Below are positions 9,443 to 19,036 of a DNA stretch of 64,000 nucleotides, in pieces. The position numbers and the translations under genes were made by a program. The notes beneath the pieces are model-generated. The model made no database searches, was not told the origin of the DNA, and saw only the letters and a list, made by a program, of their open reading frames with translations. The first letter of the stretch is position 1. Each line of letters begins with the position of its first letter. Source of the DNA: Desulfofarcimen acetoxidans DSM 771 (GTDB taxonomy: Bacteria > Bacillota > Desulfotomaculia > Desulfotomaculales > Desulfofarciminaceae); contig NC_013216.1 of assembly GCF_000024205.1 (NCBI RefSeq), forward strand, positions 2,666,001 through 2,730,000. The letters are read 5' to 3'.

Positions 9443-9841
9443 TTATGGAGTTATTGTTGTGCTTGGTGCTGTTGTTTTTTGCTCATTATTTTCGGTACTT
9501 TTTTCAGGAGGATTAATTATCTCCTGTGTCCCTACTCCTGCTTCACCTCCCACATACATCATTACACTGTGACCAAATTGTGCCAGTTTGCCCGGCTCAG
9601 AATTATACAATAGTATTCCGGCAATTATTATAACGGCAAATATATAGACAATATTTCGCTTCATGAAAAGCTCTACTATAAAAGCTATTACTACCGCTAT
9701 TACTACTAAAACTTTTGCCAAAGTAAGGATGTTAATCGCACCTTTGGCAAAATCAAAACCTCCGGCTGCAAAAGCATTCGGGACGGTGAATAATAAAATT
9801 ACTGGTATAAGGACAGGTAAAAGAAATTTTTTCAATAACAC
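9443..9841 (-). CDS. small secreted or membrane protein at the head of the visible tcp-like operon
   Basis: 132 aa. A signal peptide (about 1-25, ending NAFA), two membrane segments (about 40-60 and 66-85), then a hydrophilic Thr/Pro-rich tail. The topology resembles the TcpD-like protein at 5802-6092, so the operon has two pilin-like genes. Start is GTG at 9841, with TTG two codons later as an alternative; AGGAAGGGG precedes both. The next gene follows within about 25 bases. Confidence 0.65.
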   Translation of the reverse strand: MLLKKFLLPVLIPVILLFTVPNAFAAGGFDFAKGAINILTLAKVLVVIAVVIAFIVELFMKRNIVYIFAVIIIAGILLYNSEPGKLAQFGHSVMMYVGGEAGVGTQEIINPPEKSTENNEQKTTAPSTTITP

Positions 9842-9960
9842 AACCCCTTCCTGATCTATTTACAAAGCATTAACTATTTTCCTTGATTTTGTAACACCCC
9901 TCTCTTTTCTTTTCCACCACTATCTCCATTCTTTATCACCCAGAAATGTTACCGGAATGT

Positions 9961-11560
9961 GCCGTAAAGCCCCTGCCTTCAGGTCTTATCTTTACCCATA
10001 AGTCCTTGAGTAAGATAGAATGAATCTGCTTATGCTATACGCAGAAAATGTGTGATAAATTACCCAAATCGGTTATGATGCTTAAATATGGTAATGGACG
10101 CATTGTCAAAAATTTTCTAAAATTGTCTCATGAATAATTTACCTGTATCTCTCAAACCAACAAATCAATCAATGCTTTGGGCAACTAAAGAGTGCGGTAC
10201 GGCTAACTTTGGTGATACCCGTCTCACTCATCGACTGGTTTCACTGGCTGCAAGCCTTATTGAGCATCCAGAAAAATCTTTGCCTGAAGCACTTGGTCAG
10301 TGGAGCGATGTCAAGGCTGCCTATCGTTTCTTTGATAACGAGAAAGTAACTGTTGAAGCCATATATGATGTACACAGAAAGGCCACTATAGAAAAAATCA
10401 AGAATCAACCGGTGGTTTTGGCCATCCAAGATACCACCATTTTCAACTATACCTTACATCGAGAAACAAAAGGGTTGGGACCTATCGGTCAAGCGGGTCT
10501 TTCCGGCTTCTTTCTACATTCTTGTCTTGCTGCATCCGCTGAAGGAGTTCCATTAGGAATCTTGGCCCATCGCTTATGGGTACGTTCACTAGAACCCAAG
10601 GAGAAAACACATAAAAAGCGACCTATCGAAGACAAGGAAAGTGTTCGCTGGATTGATGTTACCCGGGAAGTAGCCGAAACGGTTTCTCCCTTTACCAAAG
10701 TAGTAATGGTGGGTGACAGAGAAAGTGATATTTTTGACCTCTTTCTCCTAGCCAGCGCTAATCAGTATGATATCTTAGTCCGTGCTGCTTGGAACCGCCG
10801 CATTGATCAGTCGCATGATTACCTATGGCCTGTTGTTGAAAGCGCCCCGGTATTGGGCCGTACGGTTATCAATATACCACGTGCCGATAAGCGCCCAGAA
10901 CGAGAGGCTGTTGTTCTTACCTTACAGGCTGCCACTGTTACCTTAAAACCACCGAAACATCGGGGAAAAGAAAAATTAGCTGCACCTACTCTTAATGCCC
11001 TACTTGTTCAGGAACAATCGCCACCCGAAGGAGAAAAGCCAATAGAGTGGATGCTGTTAACTACCCTGCCTGTTACTACCATTGATGATGCACTGCAATG
11101 CTTAACCTGGTATACCTACCGCTGGCGGATTGAGCGGTATCATTATATTTTGAAAAGCGGTTGCCAAGTAGAAAAACTTCAATTAGAAACTAAAGACCGT
11201 CTTATGCGTGCTATTGCCGTGTATAGTATGGTAGCTTCTCAATTACTTTGGCTTACTTATCAAGCCAGGCAAACTCCTGATGCACCTTGCACAATTGTTC
11301 TTAGTAACAGTGAATGGGGTGCCCTTTACGCTGCTATTCATAAGATAACTATTTTACCCGATAACCCGCCAAACTTACAAACAGCAGTACTTTGGATTGC
11401 CAAGCTTGGCGGTTTTCTCGGACGTAAAAGGGACGGTTACCCCGGCCTTAAGGTTCTCTGGCGTGGCTTCCGGCGTCTTCAAGATCTGACCACTATGTGG
11501 GATCTTTTTCATCCATCTGATACTTGTGGGTAATGGTAAGGGCTTTAGCCATGGGGAAAA
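9961..11560 (+). mobile_element. IS4-family element, IS50-like group
   Basis: The left end CCGTAAAGCCCCTGCCTTCAG (9962 on) is matched by the inverted right end of a second, truncated copy at 14796-14933. The right end of this copy is degenerate (near 11545-11560), so the outer boundary there is approximate. It lies upstream of the conjugation operon and separates it from whatever came before. Confidence 0.75.
10130..11533 (+). CDS. IS4/Tn5-type transposase
   Basis: 467 aa, close to the Tn5 transposase length. Catalytic residues: D in AIQDTTIFN (about 103), D in MVGDRESDIFD (about 197), and a Y-x2-R-x3-E-x6-K signature in the stretch TYRWRIERYHYILK (about 330-345). An N-terminal DNA-binding domain with ANFGDTRLTHR and a C-terminal dimerisation domain fit Tn5-like enzymes. 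The frame is intact. No strong ribosome binding site is visible before the ATG at 10130. Confidence 0.92.
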   Translation: MNNLPVSLKPTNQSMLWATKECGTANFGDTRLTHRLVSLAASLIEHPEKSLPEALGQWSDVKAAYRFFDNEKVTVEAIYDVHRKATIEKIKNQPVVLAIQDTTIFNYTLHRETKGLGPIGQAGLSGFFLHSCLAASAEGVPLGILAHRLWVRSLEPKEKTHKKRPIEDKESVRWIDVTREVAETVSPFTKVVMVGDRESDIFDLFLLASANQYDILVRAAWNRRIDQSHDYLWPVVESAPVLGRTVINIPRADKRPEREAVVLTLQAATVTLKPPKHRGKEKLAAPTLNALLVQEQSPPEGEKPIEWMLLTTLPVTTIDDALQCLTWYTYRWRIERYHYILKSGCQVEKLQLETKDRLMRAIAVYSMVASQLLWLTYQARQTPDAPCTIVLSNSEWGALYAAIHKITILPDNPPNLQTAVLWIAKLGGFLGRKRDGYPGLKVLWRGFRRLQDLTTMWDLFHPSDTCG

Positions 11561-11623
11561 ATTCAATACTACTATGTCCACACCCTCAAACCAGGCTGCT
11601 ACCGCCATTTCTCCCCTTATTAT

Positions 11624-11773
11624 TCAATCAGGTAACCGGGGCAGTATTGAATCCCTTTTCCCATGCCTGACAATTATTTTCGGTTCTGCTTTCAATTCCT
11701 CATCCGGTCCATCCCGACCATACCATTGAAGTAGCTTCTTCCGGTACTGCTCAACCGCATGGTCTGTCACCAT
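11624..11773 (-). pseudogene. short fragment of an unidentified gene beside the IS4 element
   Basis: A 49-codon frame beginning MVTDHAVEQYRKK lies in the otherwise gene-free stretch 11534-12040. It may be the head of a gene destroyed near the IS4 insertion. I do not recognise the family, and the rest of this stretch shows no supportable gene. Confidence 0.3.
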
Positions 11774-12040
11774 AATTTCTTTTCATGGCGCTCTTTTAAA
11801 CATTTACCACAACTCCTTCTTCATTAAAAAATAAAGGCTTTTCGGATTTTGTGGTGGAAATCACCGAAATAATTTCCAGTTAACTAGAGTCACCTTATTA
11901 TGCAAAATTATTGAAATAAGTCGTTAAATTATTAGCTTTGGTAAAGATCTTTGAGCTTCCGTCCTTGACATAAATACAGTTTTCCCGAACCTATCAAATG
12001 AAGCATCAAATCTATCATTTAACTCACCATTCCTTCCTAT

Positions 12041-14034
12041 GTCGCATAATTAACCCCAGGTTTCGCACTAAGGGATTATTAAACTGGGAATCACTGCCAA
12101 ACCTTATTTTCTTAAATTATCCTTAAACCATTTCTCAATATGATAAGAAAAATTGATTGCTGAATTAATAACCTCTATTAATTCAAGTGGATGTGGTAAG
12201 TTAAACAGGTTAACCAATACATCAATGGTATTAGGAATATTCGTCCCATTCCAATGGCTTATACCAATAGGCTGCAACCTTTGTTCTGAGATAGTTAGGT
12301 CGCCAAGTTCTTTCTGTAATTTTTGGGGAGACATCTTTTTGCCATTTTTAGCTAACAGCCAGGCTGCTAAATTAAGCACAAGCATAGCCAATACTTTTAA
12401 AAAGCAATAGGCATCTACTCTTTCAGGATTGCGAAGGAATATTTGTTGTAAATCAAGAGAACCCTTCAAAAACCTAAAACTAATTTCGATATCATTCCTA
12501 CCACGATAGCGGGTAAGCAGTTCGTTAGCATCAACCTTCTCTTTGTCGTGGTTGGTTAAAAGCACAAAGATACCATCGGTTTTCTCAAGCTCTGGAATTA
12601 TAGCTTCATCTTTTGACCAGGACATAACAATGGCATTATGTTGATTTAGTTTAATTGTTACATTAAACAGCCTACGCATATCAGGCTGCCCTTTAAAAAT
12701 ATTATCTACTACTTTTTCACAGGCTTCCTTCGTGATTAAGTTACGTTTGTTGAGCTTGCCATTGAGTTCTACTAATGCATCTTCTGTGCTGGTTATACGC
12801 TTTTGACGACGCTCTTGTTCCTTAGGTTTTTTGTTTAAATCGCAATAAATAACCGCCCTTATGGTATGGGTCGCAAATATTCGCTTACTTTTTTTGAGTT
12901 GCTTTTTGTTCTTACTACCCTCTGAGGGAGGATCAAGTTTTACCTTAAACGTATATTTTGTCTCTAATGCCTCGTAGTGTCTGGATAGATTTCTTTCTAT
13001 TTCTTTCTTAGAGCGATAGTCAATAGTAGCAAAATCATCTTTTTTAGCCTCATTTAATTGCTCTAAGACCCAATTTTTCGATAGTTCATCCTTGAGTGGG
13101 CCTATAAAAAAGGCCTTTTTGTTGCTATTAGTAAGCATCAAATGCATATTATCTTGGGTTAGGATACCACGATCAATAATCATCTCAAATTCTTGGTCAT
13201 CGGTAATCTCTTTAACCTTCTCGAATGAACGCTCAAAAGTCGTGCCACCTTGAACATTACCGGGATCAATTGATGATGTTACCGGCAAAGATGCACCAGA
13301 GGCTATAGTAAGATTGAGGATTAATTGTTTTAAACCCGGTAGACCACCGTACCCGAATTGAACTTTATCGTTATCCTCCATAACACCAGAGACTGGAACG
13401 GAAGATGTATCATTGTAAAAAGTGTTAAGTGGGATTCCAAATCTCTTGGATGCTGATAAAACAATATCCTGCAATACATTAGCCATATATTTTGCATTTG
13501 AGTTTATAGCGTCAAGGGCTCTACCCATTTTGTCATCATTAAATTTTTCGGATGGTATACCAAGTATTGTTTCGACTTGCCAGTTTTCACAAGCTTCTTC
13601 AAATTTATATAAACGGGTGAGATCTTTATTTCTGCCCAGCATGTCGCCAACCATTATTTCACATGCCAAACCAGTACTTACCCGACATTTAGAACCGTTG
13701 GCTCTGTCTTCACGTAGATGCTCATAAGTAACATATTCTTCGCCTATAAAGTTGTCAATTATTTTACCGATGCCCAGGCTTCTTGCTAAAAAGACACCGA
13801 TAAGTACTGCACCTGAGGGATCTGCCTTCGGAACTTCTACTTTTAATTCGGGCATTATCTTCATCAATATTTCGGGGGGTAATTTGGCTAGTTGTTCTAA
13901 AATAGGTTGTAAGTCCATGACGATCCCTCACTAATATTTATTCTTATTAGTGATAATTCGACACAAAAAACAGAAGTCCTTCCAGTTCATGGATCTCTTA
14001 TTTTTATGGTTGTAATTAATATTACTTATGCACC
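12041..14034 (-). mobile_element. IS1634-type element
   Basis: The ends carry related inverted termini: GTCGCATAATTAA at 12041 and, read inward from the right, GGTGCATAAGTAAT ending at about 14034. A remnant of the same right end is found at 34804-34893, which confirms the boundary. Contains one transposase gene. Confidence 0.75.
12104..13918 (-). CDS. IS1634-family transposase
   Basis: 604 aa, typical for IS1634/IS4-superfamily enzymes. The N-terminal domain resembles DUF4277 (VLIGVFLARSLGIGKIIDNF). A catalytic Asp lies in TFYNDTSSVPVSG (about residue 168) and another in MIIDRGILTQDN. The Y-x2-R-x3-E-x6-K motif is in RYRGRNDIEISFRFLK (about 465-480). The frame is complete. It is a different lineage from the IS1634-like transposase at 32022-33734. 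Confidence 0.93.
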   Translation of the reverse strand: MDLQPILEQLAKLPPEILMKIMPELKVEVPKADPSGAVLIGVFLARSLGIGKIIDNFIGEEYVTYEHLREDRANGSKCRVSTGLACEIMVGDMLGRNKDLTRLYKFEEACENWQVETILGIPSEKFNDDKMGRALDAINSNAKYMANVLQDIVLSASKRFGIPLNTFYNDTSSVPVSGVMEDNDKVQFGYGGLPGLKQLILNLTIASGASLPVTSSIDPGNVQGGTTFERSFEKVKEITDDQEFEMIIDRGILTQDNMHLMLTNSNKKAFFIGPLKDELSKNWVLEQLNEAKKDDFATIDYRSKKEIERNLSRHYEALETKYTFKVKLDPPSEGSKNKKQLKKSKRIFATHTIRAVIYCDLNKKPKEQERRQKRITSTEDALVELNGKLNKRNLITKEACEKVVDNIFKGQPDMRRLFNVTIKLNQHNAIVMSWSKDEAIIPELEKTDGIFVLLTNHDKEKVDANELLTRYRGRNDIEISFRFLKGSLDLQQIFLRNPERVDAYCFLKVLAMLVLNLAAWLLAKNGKKMSPQKLQKELGDLTISEQRLQPIGISHWNGTNIPNTIDVLVNLFNLPHPLELIEVINSAINFSYHIEKWFKDNLRK

Positions 14035-14191
14035 ACTATCTTACAGGTTTAAATTTTTATCTTGCGAAAGATAGGTTAACATTATGCTCACTTACATAAA
14101 TCTACATATCTAGGTATCCAGCATTTACCTTACACCATAAAACCCGAATACCCAAAATAAAAAACACCCTAAGTTAGGCGTAGTTTAAACT

Positions 14192-14222
14192 ACATCACAA
14201 AAGATAAAAACCGGGTCATAAA
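14192..14222 (-). terminator. rho-independent terminator
   Basis: Minus-strand CCGGGTTTATGACCCGG followed by TTTTTATC. It lies in the gene-free stretch 14035-14456, which otherwise shows only AT-rich sequence. Confidence 0.6.
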
Positions 14223-14456
14223 CCCGGATAACTATAAATTATTTTTGCCATTTGAAGGAATATAATTTTCTTTGGCGAAAATAATATATTAAGCGTACAT
14301 TCTATCCGCATACACACCCAAAATATTTTATTGTAATATTTTTAAGGTATATGTACGCATTGCTTAAAAATATTACGCGGTATTAAAACCGCCGCAGGCC
14401 TTGAAACACAAGGGATACAGGTTTTTTTGAGGATCGTTTTTTTCCTCCGTACGTTT

Positions 14457-14505
14457 GAGGGGCGTATCCGAGAGGGTGAGGGTTCAAGTCCCTCCTCCGA
14501 CACCA
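14457..14505 (+). repeat. tRNA-Leu-type 3' end remnant, copy 1 (putative attachment site)
   Basis: Contains the T arm GAGGG-TTCAAGT-CCCTC, acceptor strand CTCCGAC, discriminator A and CCA. No 5' half (expected GTCGGAG) precedes it, so this is not a functional tRNA. A73 and a long variable arm favour leucine. Direct repeats lie at 20660, 26654 and 47709. A hairpin with ACTATGG...CCATAGT and a T tract follows (14522-14552). Confidence 0.8.
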
Positions 14506-14795
14506 AAAAGGCTTTAAGTTAAGGACTATGGTATTATGCCATAGTCCTTTTTGTTTTTCTCAGCGTGTGCTATTAACACGCATAGTGTTTACTGGAATCA
14601 GCAATAAAGCGTTGTACACACGTCCTCTATTTGTTTTGTTCGGTGAATGGCCTAAGCCTCGCGAGCCAGCCATGTCGTTAACGCACCGATGGTTGGCCGC
14701 TGGTATTTCTGGGTTTTCCACCTGCGGTCATACTCAGCAAAGACGGTATCAATGGCTAACAGTTTTTCTGCTGAATCAAATAAATATAGCATGAT

Positions 14796-14933
14796 TACAG
14801 TTACCCCGGCCTTAAGGTTCTCTGGCGTGGCTTCCGGCGTCTTCAAGATCTGACCACTATGTGGAATCTTTTTCATCCATCTGGTACTTGTGGATAATGG
14901 TAAGGGCTGAAGCCAGGGACTTTACGGGCCGTC
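14796..14933 (+). mobile_element. 3' remnant of a second IS4/IS50-like element
   Basis: Nearly identical to 11430-11545, covering the last transposase codons and ending in a good inverted terminus (CTGAAGCCAGGGACTTTACGG). The left part is missing. The stop codon of the YvlD-like gene lies within this terminus. Upstream (14530-14795) is sequence I cannot assign. Confidence 0.85.
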
Positions 14934-15275
14934 CCGGTAATATAATAATGCAAACCTGGTCCTGTTAATTAAATATATAATAAATGCTGTTGCAAGTGAG
15001 TATTTAAAGGTAGGTATACTGATACCTGTAGTAAGGTAAGTCGATAACTGTATAAGCCACGCATTAATTACCAATGTAAATAAGCCCATTGTTATTAAAT
15101 TTACAGGTAGTGAAATAAGTAGTAGAACAGGTTGCAAAAATAATGTAATTATTCCGAGGAGAAAGCTTGCCCAAAGCATCGCGATTATTGAGGATAAAGA
15201 TATTGCAGGAAAAAGTATACTTGTAATATAAAACCCAAAAGCGTTCGTAAAACTTATGATAATTAAGTTTTTCAT
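14922..15275 (-). CDS. YvlD-like phage holin family IV membrane protein
   Basis: 117 aa with four hydrophobic segments (about 5-25, 28-48, 52-75, 90-108), the pattern of the PF04020 family that includes YvlD of Bacillus subtilis. These proteins sit in the cytoplasmic membrane and are linked to envelope stress. The last residues and stop come from the terminal repeat of an IS4 remnant, so the native C-terminus has been replaced by a few residues. It is the last gene of a four-gene operon with DUF2089, SHOCT-like and a small unknown protein. Confidence 0.8.
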   Translation of the reverse strand: MKNLIIISFTNAFGFYITSILFPAISLSSIIAMLWASFLLGIITLFLQPVLLLISLPVNLITMGLFTLVINAWLIQLSTYLTTGISIPTFKYSLATAFIIYLINRTRFALLYYRDGP

Positions 15276-15287
15276 ACTAGTACCCCA

Positions 15288-15563
15288 TTAATAAAATGAA
15301 ATACTGATTTGATTTTTGCAGAAAGTTATATCTGCCATTTGCCAACGACCCAGTTGACGTATTTCGTATAGTAGTTGTAAAACCATACTAATTGACATTC
15401 TCAGTAGTTTCAGGCGGGAAGTAAAACATTCTCCCAAAACTACTAGATCTAATACAGACTTAAGTAAATCATCAAATATAAATAAGGGTACGGGGAAAAT
15501 AAATTTCCAGACCCCATGACGAACTTTTACTAAGACAAAGTGGCTTTGGTACTTATTCCACAT
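15288..15563 (-). CDS. hypothetical protein in the DUF2089/YvlD operon
   Basis: 91 aa. Starts inside the end of the SHOCT-like gene (overlap 11 bases) and ends 12 bases before the YvlD-like gene, so it is probably co-transcribed. The sequence is fairly hydrophobic with no clear motif. The middle (VPLFIFDDLLKSVLDLVVLGE) looks helical and amphipathic. I do not recognise it. Confidence 0.5.
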   Translation of the reverse strand: MWNKYQSHFVLVKVRHGVWKFIFPVPLFIFDDLLKSVLDLVVLGECFTSRLKLLRMSISMVLQLLYEIRQLGRWQMADITFCKNQISISFY

Positions 15564-15969
15564 ATATTTCTACCTTCGTGCGACCTTCTTTTGGGTCATC
15601 TGTATCTACATCCACTAATTTGCCATCTACCAAGCCCTCGTCAATTAGTTGCACCAATTCTTCAAAATTGATACCTTGTAAATTAATCCCTTTTTTCTCC
15701 ATTTCCAGGCGTGCCTCTTCTGGGATAAACTTTAATCCAACATCCGCTAATTTTGTGGCTACTTTTAATAAGCTTAAGGGAACGTTAACGTTTACCTTGG
15801 TATGTTGGCCACTGGAAACACGAATTCTTATGAAACGTCCACTTATATTTGAGGGATTAACAGCCTTAATATCATTGTCCTCTATTGCCTTTAATAGTTC
15901 TAAGCCTTCAGTGGCAGTAATGGTACCATTCTGGACCATTTCCAAAATCTTAATTTTCTCATTACTCAT
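15553..15969 (-). CDS. SHOCT-like / YvlB-type N-terminal domain protein
   Basis: 138 aa. The N-terminal helix-turn-helix-like module (KILEMVQNGTITATEGLELL) is the SHOCT-like segment found at the start of YvlB/LiaX-type proteins. A beta-rich part with RFIRIRV and TKVNVNVPLSLL follows, ending in an acidic tail. A second protein with the same motif at its C-terminus is the DUF2089 protein upstream (GEITPEEAAQQL). Likely a cytoplasmic envelope-stress partner of YvlD. Confidence 0.7.
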   Translation of the reverse strand: MSNEKIKILEMVQNGTITATEGLELLKAIEDNDIKAVNPSNISGRFIRIRVSSGQHTKVNVNVPLSLLKVATKLADVGLKFIPEEARLEMEKKGINLQGINFEELVQLIDEGLVDGKLVDVDTDDPKEGRTKVEIYVE

Positions 15970-16003
15970 TACGATACACCATCCTAAAACATATTTTGGT
16001 TAT

Positions 16004-16396
16004 TTACCTTTTTACTTTCCTTAATTGCTGAGCCGCTTCTTCAGGGGTTATTTCCCCTTTCTCCAGTGCATCTAGAATATTTTGGTGGTTAGTTGATTCT
16101 AGAGGGATTTCTGCTTTACCAGTTCCATAACCAAGGGTTTGTAAAACACTATCCAGGCGGTTACGGACGGTGGGATAGGAAATACCAAGTTCCTTCTCAA
16201 CATCTTTAATACTGCCCCTGCATTTTAGAAAGACCTCAATGAATTCTATTTGTTCTTGGGGTAAGCGGCAAAATTTAGAAGGTAAAAACTCCCCTTCAAT
16301 TTTTGTACGACAGTTATTGCAAGCTAAATTAGTTATTATCATTTCATGTTCACACACAGGACAACGGTTTAAAATTTTATTGCTAATTATTCTCAC
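16004..16396 (-). CDS. DUF2089-family zinc-ribbon/HTH protein
   Basis: 130 aa. N-terminal zinc ribbon CPVCEHE...CNNC (about 12-32), a helix-turn-helix region ISYPTVRNRLDSVL (about 72-87) and a C-terminal SHOCT-like helix pair. This is the DUF2089 architecture, thought to be a DNA-binding regulator. First gene of the operon running down to YvlD. An AT-rich promoter region lies at 16400-16500. Confidence 0.8.
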   Translation of the reverse strand: MRIISNKILNRCPVCEHEMIITNLACNNCRTKIEGEFLPSKFCRLPQEQIEFIEVFLKCRGSIKDVEKELGISYPTVRNRLDSVLQTLGYGTGKAEIPLESTNHQNILDALEKGEITPEEAAQQLRKVKR

Positions 16397-16572
16397 CTCG
16401 ATTATTAATATATCAGGTCCATCGCTTTAAGTCAACTATTGAATTAATAATATTAATTATTTTTGTTAATTAAATTAACTTTATTAAGTGTGATTTTAAT
16501 TTTAATATAATAATAGGGCTGCATTTCTTATACAGCATCCCTATAATTTTGAATATTCATAAATGGCGTATT

Positions 16573-17595
16573 CTAAACAATTTCTATATCCAGCTTCGGC
16601 CTGTTATACTCACCAATTTCATCTGTTTCCTTAATAACTATCTTATCAATCAGCAAGCTAATATTTGTATTCGTAAGGGCTTTCTTCTGAATAATTTCTT
16701 TCAATACATCTATGCTTTTAATAATATTTTCCTTTTCATATTCGTTCGACTCCTCAAGCTTCTCCAATTCGGAGAGCTGTTCTTCAAGTTTGGTCAGTTC
16801 CCTGTTTGCGTCCCCCGATAGCTCCAGGAACGGTTTCTCATTGATGAACCCCTGGGCCAGCTGCCTGGAGTATCCGTTAATCCCTTCTTCCTTTTTATGT
16901 ATCTGAATTCTCACTTTTTCTGTCTGATTAACGTAGTCCCTTTTTTATTCAGCCTATCTTCAATAGTTTTATCAACTTCACTAAGCCTTAACCCGGCAGT
17001 GTAAAGAAGCACTTTCAAATTAGCCATAATAATTTCGTCCAGATCTTCCTCCATAATCCTATGGCTACCGCAGTAATTCGAGCCATATTTATGGAAGGTC
17101 GAACATACATAAGTAATGTTATTCCCTGATTTTGTTTTGCCGTTTCTGGCGACAAAGCCCTTTTTACAACTATCACATTTTAATATCCCGGCATATTTAT
17201 GAATTTTTTGATTCCCGGCCATTACCTTTTCATTAAACCTTTTTTCGAATATTTGTTGGGTCATGTTGAAGTCGTCTACATTAATAATAGCGGGCATAAA
17301 ATTAGGGTGAACAAATTGATCTTCCTTGTCCACCCTGACTTTCTTACCTTTCATTTTGCTCACCTTTGTAACACTGCAACGGAGAGTACCAATATAGGCA
17401 TCATTTCTCAATACTCTCTTTACACTTGTCGCATACCACAAATCCTTCTGAGTCCAATTCGGCTTCCACCCAAATCCGAACTTTTTCATTTCATGAACTG
17501 ATGGGGTTTCATATCCATTTTTATTTAGATACTGTGATATTTTATTGCAGCCGTAGCCGTCCAGGTACATTTTAAATATGAGCCTATTGCATAAG
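16573..17595 (-). pseudogene. large serine recombinase, C-terminal part, frameshifted
   Basis: Two overlapping frames (16911-17570 and 16573-16914) together give the recombinase domain, a zinc beta-ribbon (CDSCKKGF...C) and the coiled-coil tail of a phage-type large serine integrase. The catalytic resolvase domain with the nucleophilic Ser is absent: sequence homologous to the recombinase begins abruptly ([11 protein letters not shown]) right at the break in threonine dehydratase. The two frames meet near 16925, downstream of an A6GGG run. Non-functional. A second C-terminal relic lies at 23186-23569. Confidence 0.9.
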
Positions 17596-18145
17596 CCACA
17601 CCTGAAATTAGTCCACCGCCACCGATTGGCACAATGACAGCATCAACCCCTGGAAGTTGTTCTAAAAGCTCTAAGCCAATAGTTCCCTGTCCTGCGATAA
17701 CATTCTCATCGTCGAAAGGATGAATGAAGGTGTAGTCCTTTTCTTCCTTTAATTGCAATGCTTTTTGACAAGCATCATCATAAACACCTTCAACTAAACA
17801 AACCTCTGCACCGTAGTGTTTGGTTGCCTCCACCTTGGAAATCGGAGCACCGTCTGGTAGACAGATTAAAGATTTAATGCCGTTTTTGGTTGCTGCCAAA
17901 ACAACGCCCTGTGCATGGTTTCCAGCAGAACAAGCAATAACACCCTTTACTTTTTCCTCCTCGCTTAATTGGAAGATTTTATAGCATGCACCGCGTACCT
18001 TAAAGGAGCCGGTCACCTGTAAATTTTCAGTTTTTAAATAAATTTAACTTTCCGGATTAACATTTGGCCCATAAATTAAATCAGTCTGTCGGACAACATT
18101 TTTCAGAACGTATAAAGCATGATAAATTCTGTCTAAAGTTAACAT
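17590..18145 (-). pseudogene. threonine dehydratase (ilvA/tdcB type), nonsense-mutated and truncated
   Basis: This would encode PLP-dependent threonine ammonia-lyase, the first step to isoleucine. Start ATG at 18145 after GAGGAAATT. The PLP lysine motif TGSFKVRGA, the SAGNHAQG loop and the [10 protein letters not shown] phosphate-binding loop are all present. Codon 33 is TAA where the frame NPES(K)xYLKTEN expects Lys, a point nonsense mutation. After GVAYAI the gene is replaced by the serine recombinase relic, so the C-terminal half is lost. Its T-box leader is still present upstream. Confidence 0.9.
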
Positions 18146-18236
18146 TTTAATTTCCTCTTTTTCTTTCCAATCAATTATAGTTTTCTTTTTGTGCAGAGAA
18201 GAGATGAACTTGTGCCGCCCTGTTTAAAATTAAAAA

Positions 18237-18500
18237 GCCCTCACCTCTAAATTCATAGAGACGAAGGCTGTTAAAAGCTTCCGTGGTACCACTCTAAATT
18301 GCCGTGTAAAACGACCACTTAATGTACATCTAACAATGTACTCTCATTTAACGGTGAGAAACCGTACACGCTTAATCCCCATATTATCAAGTTTCAGCCT
18401 GTCTACTCAAGGATGATTTGGTTTCAGTATATCCTACTGTCTTCCAGCAGCTGACAGCTCTCTGTAAGGAAATCTTCTGCACCATGTCCCTATCATAGTA
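18237..18500 (-). ncRNA. T-box leader, probably isoleucine-specific
   Basis: Read on the minus strand, the region has a stem I with an AGAGAGCTG start, the T-box core GGTACCAC with GGAA after it (18280-18293), and a terminator stem (AGCCTTCGTCTCT paired with AGAGGTGAGGGCT, then TTTTT; 18237-18268). The likely specifier is ATC followed by A (near 18413-18416), matching isoleucine and the downstream threonine dehydratase. T-boxes read uncharged tRNA through this codon and the NCCA end. The leader looks intact although its gene is dead. Confidence 0.85.
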
Positions 18501-18683
18501 TTTATCACTGGTAATATACTGTTTTTTAAAAAAATTGTCAAGCACTATTTATGTAAAGGAAAGGTAAAATCCTAAGGGTTTGTTATTTTATCATCAGCAC
18601 ATGACTGACCAATCATCCGAGGCGAGTGAATATTATGGTGCTGTATACTGTGCGTTTGCTGGCACTTATAATCATCTTTCTCA

Positions 18684-19016
18684 TCACCTATTGCACAATC
18701 CGGCGCTATCAGTTTTTCTATATTCATTAGGCGTTATACCAGTATACTTTTTAAAACATTCATAAAAAGTGGATAAGCTCCCGAATCCACACAAAAGAGC
18801 AATGTTCAGTACATTCATATGTGCATCAGAAAGAAGTTGGGTTGCCTTTTTTATTCGCAATTTATTGATATACTCAATAGGAGTTATGTTGAATTGCTGT
18901 TTGAACAGGCGAATCAAATGATTTTGACTAACGTGTAACTGTTTAATTTCTAATGTGAGCTTATTGCTATTATCAAAACAGTTATCATAGATGTTTAATG
19001 TTTTAACTTAATAAAT
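18684..19016 (-). pseudogene. AraC-family regulator, C-terminal DNA-binding domain only
   Basis: The frame gives both AraC helix-turn-helix units: LHVSQNHLIRLFKQQF and VLNIALLCGFGSLSTFYECF. The visible start in the track region (18917) lies inside the first helix, and homology continues upstream to about 19010, but no effector domain is present. It sits just downstream of alkA on the same strand and may be the remains of the regulator of the ogt-alkA repair operon. Confidence 0.75.
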
Positions 19017-19036
19017 AACGAAATTTACTCCGTATA

